From NCBI GenBank assembly GCA_011800805.1, contig MPNW01000517.1, positions 34,648-48,280 of the forward strand: a DNA stretch of 13,633 bases, read 5' to 3'. Position numbers and translations under genes: made by a program. The notes beneath the pieces are model-generated. The model had not been told where the DNA came from, did no database searches, and was given only the letters and a program-made list of their open reading frames with translations. Source of the stretch: Hirudo medicinalis. Taxonomy: Eukaryota > Annelida > Clitellata > Hirudinida > Hirudinidae. This document shows, in pieces, positions 1 through 13,633 of the stretch (within the stretch, counting starts at the first letter, position 1; each line of letters opens with the position of its first letter).

Positions 1-826
1 TAGTCCGACAACTTGTTTACTGAGAGAAACCCTGCAACGCTGACAATGTTCACAATGTGTCCTTGGTTTCGCTTCATCATGGATGGTAAAAAGCCCCTGA
101 CAAGCTGAGTTAAAGTTTAGAGCATTTAGGGAAGAACATGGTAATTTTGTGTCACAGTCAGAGCTTAAAGTTATATTTTTACCCAAAAATGAGCCATAAC
201 ATTGACTTGAAAAGTCTTTTCAATCTGTTCATCAGTCAATTCCAGCAGAGACTTTCCAGATACAATGCCTGCATTGTTGACAAGTATATCCACATCACCA
301 ACTTCCTTCTTCACCTTAAAAACATTATCATTACGAGAAATATTACGTCTGTAATAGTCCCCATTCAATTAGCAACAATTTACAAACCCTGTCCACAGTC
401 TCTTTGATTTCCTGCTTTTTAGATAGATCGCACCTTATAGTGTAGCAGCGTCCTCCTAGCTTTCTTACCTCAGAAGCAGTCTTCTCATTTCCTGCTTCGT
501 TAATGTCCACCAACACCAGGACACCACCGAGCTTGGCAAATCCGAGAGCAAGCAACTTCCCGATACCAGACCCTGAAAATAATAAAGATACGTTTTTTTC
601 TCCAGGAACACAAATACGTGCCCTCGGCCCTCGAAATCAAACATGGATCGTCTGAAGCAGATGCTAATTAACATAATAATTAGATAATTATACCTGATCC
701 AGTGACCAAAACTATTTGTCCTTTAATTTGTTTCTTAGGTCTACGAACAAAAAAGAAGAAGATTCCCTCCAATACGTAAAAGAGAGTTTGCAAAAGAGCC
801 AAGACAACCTGTAACAATGCGTTCAT
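1..826 (-). CDS. Membrane-anchored short-chain dehydrogenase/reductase, SDR16C-like (5' four exons, partial)
   Basis: Predicted exons in transcript order are 694-826, 388-572, 183-314 and 1-104. Introns are 121, 73 and 78 bp, all GT-AG, and phases close. The 184 complete residues begin with a hydrophobic helix (about residues 4-27) followed by basic residues RRPKK, which is typical of ER or lipid-droplet membrane anchors. The Rossmann motif TGSGSGIG is at residues 42-49. Asp67 at the end of strand 2 suggests NAD preference. NNAG is at 119-122 and the catalytic Ser is Ser172 in IVSVAG. The catalytic Tyr (residue 185) is cut by the window edge, so the YxxxK Lys and the C-terminal half are outside. 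The family includes retinol and 17-beta-hydroxysteroid dehydrogenases (RDH10, SDR16C5, HSD17B11/13). The exact substrate cannot be told from this part. The Met at 826 is chosen because it directly precedes the anchor helix. The gene is divergent from the KDM6 gene. Confidence 0.9.
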
Positions 827-972
827 GGTCGCAACAATTTATGACACTGTCAGTCAGCATAGACAAGTTAAAAAAAGGCGCTCAACAACAACGAGAGCGA
901 GCGAAAATAGCTGCTGATTGCTGATAATCGTTTTTAAGTACCGATGGTTGCGCTCTCGCCGAAGAATAAGTT
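827..972. promoter_or_regulatory. Divergent (head-to-head) promoter between the SDR and KDM6 genes
   Basis: Only 146 bp separate the two predicted start codons (826 on minus, 973 on plus), so both core promoters and 5' UTRs must fit here unless transcription starts inside one of the genes. No clear TATA box is seen on either strand. An 8-base inverted pair, CGAGAGCG at 892-899 and CGCTCTCG at 951-958, sits in the half nearer KDM6 and is locally GC-rich. A bidirectional promoter is an inference from the spacing. Confidence 0.55.
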
Positions 973-11697
<10,725 letters not shown>

Positions 11698-11722
11698 TGG
11701 AAGTGTCAGGAGAAATTTCATC

Positions 11723-11782
11723 ATCTCTTCAATCACCATCTCTTCAATCACCACCTCTTCAATCACCACCTCTTCAATCACC
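11723..11782 (+). repeat. 15-bp tandem repeat, four copies, in the KDM6 3' UTR
   Basis: Units a(t/c)ctcttcaatcacc at 11723, 11738, 11753 and 11768 differ at one base. They lie 26 bp after the predicted stop codon. Confidence 0.95.
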
Positions 11783-12059
11783 ATCCATAACTGCAACCAC
11801 GCCATTCGTCAAATTACGTGTACATCCGAAGAGACCCCAAGAATGCGTGGATAGATGAATGAATGAATGAATGTTTGTATACAACATCAAGCTAAGGAAG
11901 ATGATTGTTAACAATCACGTTGAAACAAATCTCTTGTCTCCCATCCTTGAAACTCAACAATTTCTCAGGTCATACGATTAATACTGTTGTTGTCGTTGTG
12001 GGCAGGTAGTCCTAGTCGTAGTCTTAGCGCACGATTGTTGTTTTTGTTTGGATTCCAAG

Positions 12060-12065
12060 AATAAA
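12060..12065 (+). terminator. Candidate polyadenylation signal AATAAA for KDM6
   Basis: A canonical AATAAA 363 bp after the predicted stop, before the GC-rich region that leads to Par-3. It is the first clear AATAAA downstream of the stop codon. Cleavage position unknown. Confidence 0.5.
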
Positions 12066-12487
12066 TTGCACTAATACTGACCGCTTACAAGCGTCTTCAC
12101 ATTCCTCCCGGTAAGGGGGCAGGTGTCTGTGCACATCTGCTCTATTGTAATCCGAATTCCTGAGCTCGGGTGTCCTGTGCAGTTGTCCGCCTCTTCGTAC
12201 GCTCGAGTGCCTCTCTAGTGATCGTTACGTGGGCTTGCGTGTTGCTCTCTTCGCTGCCTCGTATCCATTGTACGCCGGTGGCAGGTGCGCCGTGAAAGGA
12301 TCGCTCTGAGACCCGCGAAATTCGAATGTTCTCACGAGGGTAGTAGGAGAGAGTGACATTTTTGAATTCGCATTTCCTCGGACCGGAGTAGCGTCGTAAT
12401 CGTTTCGAAATCTTCGCGTTCATGATTGGAGTTTGGCAGGCCGGCTGAGCAGTTTTCGACTAGCCGGTGTCGTGAGCCTGGGTAAGT

Positions 12488-12501
12488 CGAGTCATGACTC
12501 G
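12488..12501. promoter_or_regulatory. Perfect 14-bp palindrome CGAGTCATGACTCG over the first Par-3 ATG
   Basis: The sequence equals its own reverse complement, and the ATG at 12494-12496 lies at its centre. It contains a half-site resembling the AP-1 core TGA(C/G)TCA. The effect, if any, is unknown. Confidence 0.4.
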
Positions 12502-13633
12502 CATGATGAAAGTGACCGTTTTTTTCGACGACATCGGGGTTTTGGTTCCATGCTGTGGCCAGGATCTGCCAGTTAGTGGACTGCTGGAATTGGCCGTTGC
12601 TCGTTATAAAAAGGCGATCGGAAAGGTGAGTGTCACTATTGCGTTGTTGTTGTTTTTATGGTGTTAGTCGCCAGTAAGAGTGGATGGAATAATGGATTGA
12701 AAGTGGTAAAAAACAACAAACAACTTGATTGCCACCACTTTTTCAACCAGCCGAGTGAGTACCTGGTTGTTGTGCATCATCTGAAATCCTCCTCTGGGGC
12801 CATCTTGGATCTGGACGACAGAGTTTTTGACGTCATCGACGATCGTGAACACGTAAGTATCGGCGAACGTTTTCATTATGCTAATCGGGAGATGCTATGT
12901 TTAAAAAAATTAGCATAATTAGCGTGGATGTGCTGATGACAATGAATTAACATGATTAGCGTGGAAATGCGTGCGAGAATAAAAGCGATGTTTTTTTTTG
13001 CTTTTGTTTTTTTTTATGAATTGGTTGAAATTAAATAAAATGATTTTTCTTCGAAAGGTGTTTGCAAGTTACGAGGAGGAAGGAGAGGGCGTAGTTAGGC
13101 TCAGTAGAGGCGACGGAACGAGCGCCAGTTCCATCGGCACCACCAGTCCAGACATTACCAAGCAACTGATGCATCTCATGAACGGTTCCATTTCTAGATT
13201 TTCCCATTTTCCATCTCTCTGCTCTGCGGGATCAGTTTCGAAAACATTTTTCGTTGATTTCAGATAGCAGGATGCTGAGGCAAGCGTCCGAGCCAGCACT
13301 GGCGAGGGATCCTGCGAACAGCATCAACAACAACGATAGCTTCGACGAAAACTTCAGCCAAGACGACACGATCCTGTCCATCAAGAAGTTCGAAAGTGTT
13401 CCTAGGAGAAAGTACGGGAGCATCGAGAACCCGCACAAGACCCTCACCTCCCTGCCACCCCTGGGCTTCGCGAGGAACCTGAGCACCAGGAAGTCCGTCT
13501 TTAGGGGGAGCAAAAATCAGGAATTGGACGGTCGCCATCTTAGGACCGGCGATGAGGTATCTATTGGATGTTCTATTAGATGGAGAGGAATTCCCCTTGA
13601 GATGTTTTCAATGTTGGGCTTGGTTTATGCTTT
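12494..13633 (+). CDS. PARD3: Partitioning defective 3 homolog (Par-3/bazooka), first four exons, partial
   Basis: Predicted exons are 12494-12625, 12751-12852, 13058-13184 and 13264-13556. All phases close, and a donor gtatct at 13557 leads out of the window. The 218 residues match the Par-3 N-terminus: MKVTVFFDD and AVARYKKAIGK (exon 1), ILDLDDRVFDVIDD (exon 2), GDGTSASSIGTTSPDI (exon 3), and ASEPAL then SVFRGSKNQELDGRHLRTGD (exon 4). The first about 80 residues form the PB1-like oligomerisation domain (CR1) with which Par-3 self-assembles at the apical cortex with Par-6 and aPKC. The PDZ domains lie outside. Ser129 in RQASEPAL aligns with the 14-3-3/Par-1 phosphosite region (RRSSDPAL) of vertebrates. 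Three starts are possible: 12494, 12503 and 12506, the last matching the vertebrate MKVTV start. The donor after exon 3, AACG|gttcca, is weak but is the one that closes the frame. Confidence 0.92.

Larger units (their letters stand above)
11698..12493 (+). other. KDM6 3' UTR, intergenic DNA and Par-3 5' region
   Basis: The first part should be the KDM6 3' UTR. It includes a 15-bp tandem repeat (11723-11782) and a GAAT run (11855-11873), with a candidate poly(A) signal at 12060. From about 12100 the base composition becomes more GC-rich up to the Par-3 start, as expected for a promoter and 5' UTR. A donor-like GG|gtaagt at 12481-12487 could mark an upstream non-coding exon. No TATA box is evident. 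Where the UTR ends and the promoter begins cannot be fixed from sequence alone. Confidence 0.6.

Noticed and set aside
12142..12423. 93-codon antisense frame upstream of Par-3
   Set aside because: It covers a GC-rich promoter-like region where stop codons are rare by chance. No family resemblance, and no supporting splice or poly(A) signals.
13232..13538. Two antisense frames opposite the end of the window
   Set aside because: They are shadows of Par-3 exon 4, whose sense reading matches the conserved Par-3 segment.

Overview
The window is nuclear DNA from an invertebrate animal. It carries intron-dense genes with mostly short introns of about 70-400 bp, GT-AG splice junctions, animal-specific protein families and abundant trinucleotide microsatellites in the introns. 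A single N at 3844 suggests a draft assembly. The style fits a lophotrochozoan, possibly a leech or other annelid, but that is an inference from sequence style only. No bacterial gene, operon, CRISPR array, rRNA or tRNA was recognised.

Layout from left to right. Positions 1-826 on the minus strand hold the 5' four exons of a membrane-anchored short-chain dehydrogenase (SDR16C-like), which runs off the left edge inside the catalytic Tyr codon. Positions 827-972 are a compact head-to-head promoter. Positions 973-11697 on the plus strand hold a nearly complete UTX/KDM6-family histone H3 lysine-27 demethylase in 29 predicted exons. It has N-terminal TPR repeats, a short disordered linker, a JmjC catalytic domain with an intact HxE...H iron triad, and a C-terminal zinc-binding domain. 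Positions 11698-12493 are the 3' UTR and intergenic DNA. From 12494 to the right edge, the first four exons of a Par-3 (PARD3/bazooka) polarity gene are present.

I rebuilt exons by joining frames across splice sites so that phases close and the product aligns with remembered family sequence. All 28 KDM6 junctions and all six junctions of the other two genes close in phase except one. The KDM6 exon 25/26 junction is one base short in the middle of the JmjC domain. Two other junctions are unusual: a probable GC-AG intron at 8812, and loss of about five TPR residues beside a Ty3/gypsy RNase H fragment in intron 10.

The three genes are not a functional pathway. They are a dehydrogenase, a chromatin enzyme and a cell-polarity scaffold that happen to be neighbours. 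Only the first two plausibly share regulatory DNA. I did not find a new biological system. The points worth checking are splice-site oddities, the retroelement scar, the shortened KDM6 linker, complementary intronic repeats and some palindromic motifs.
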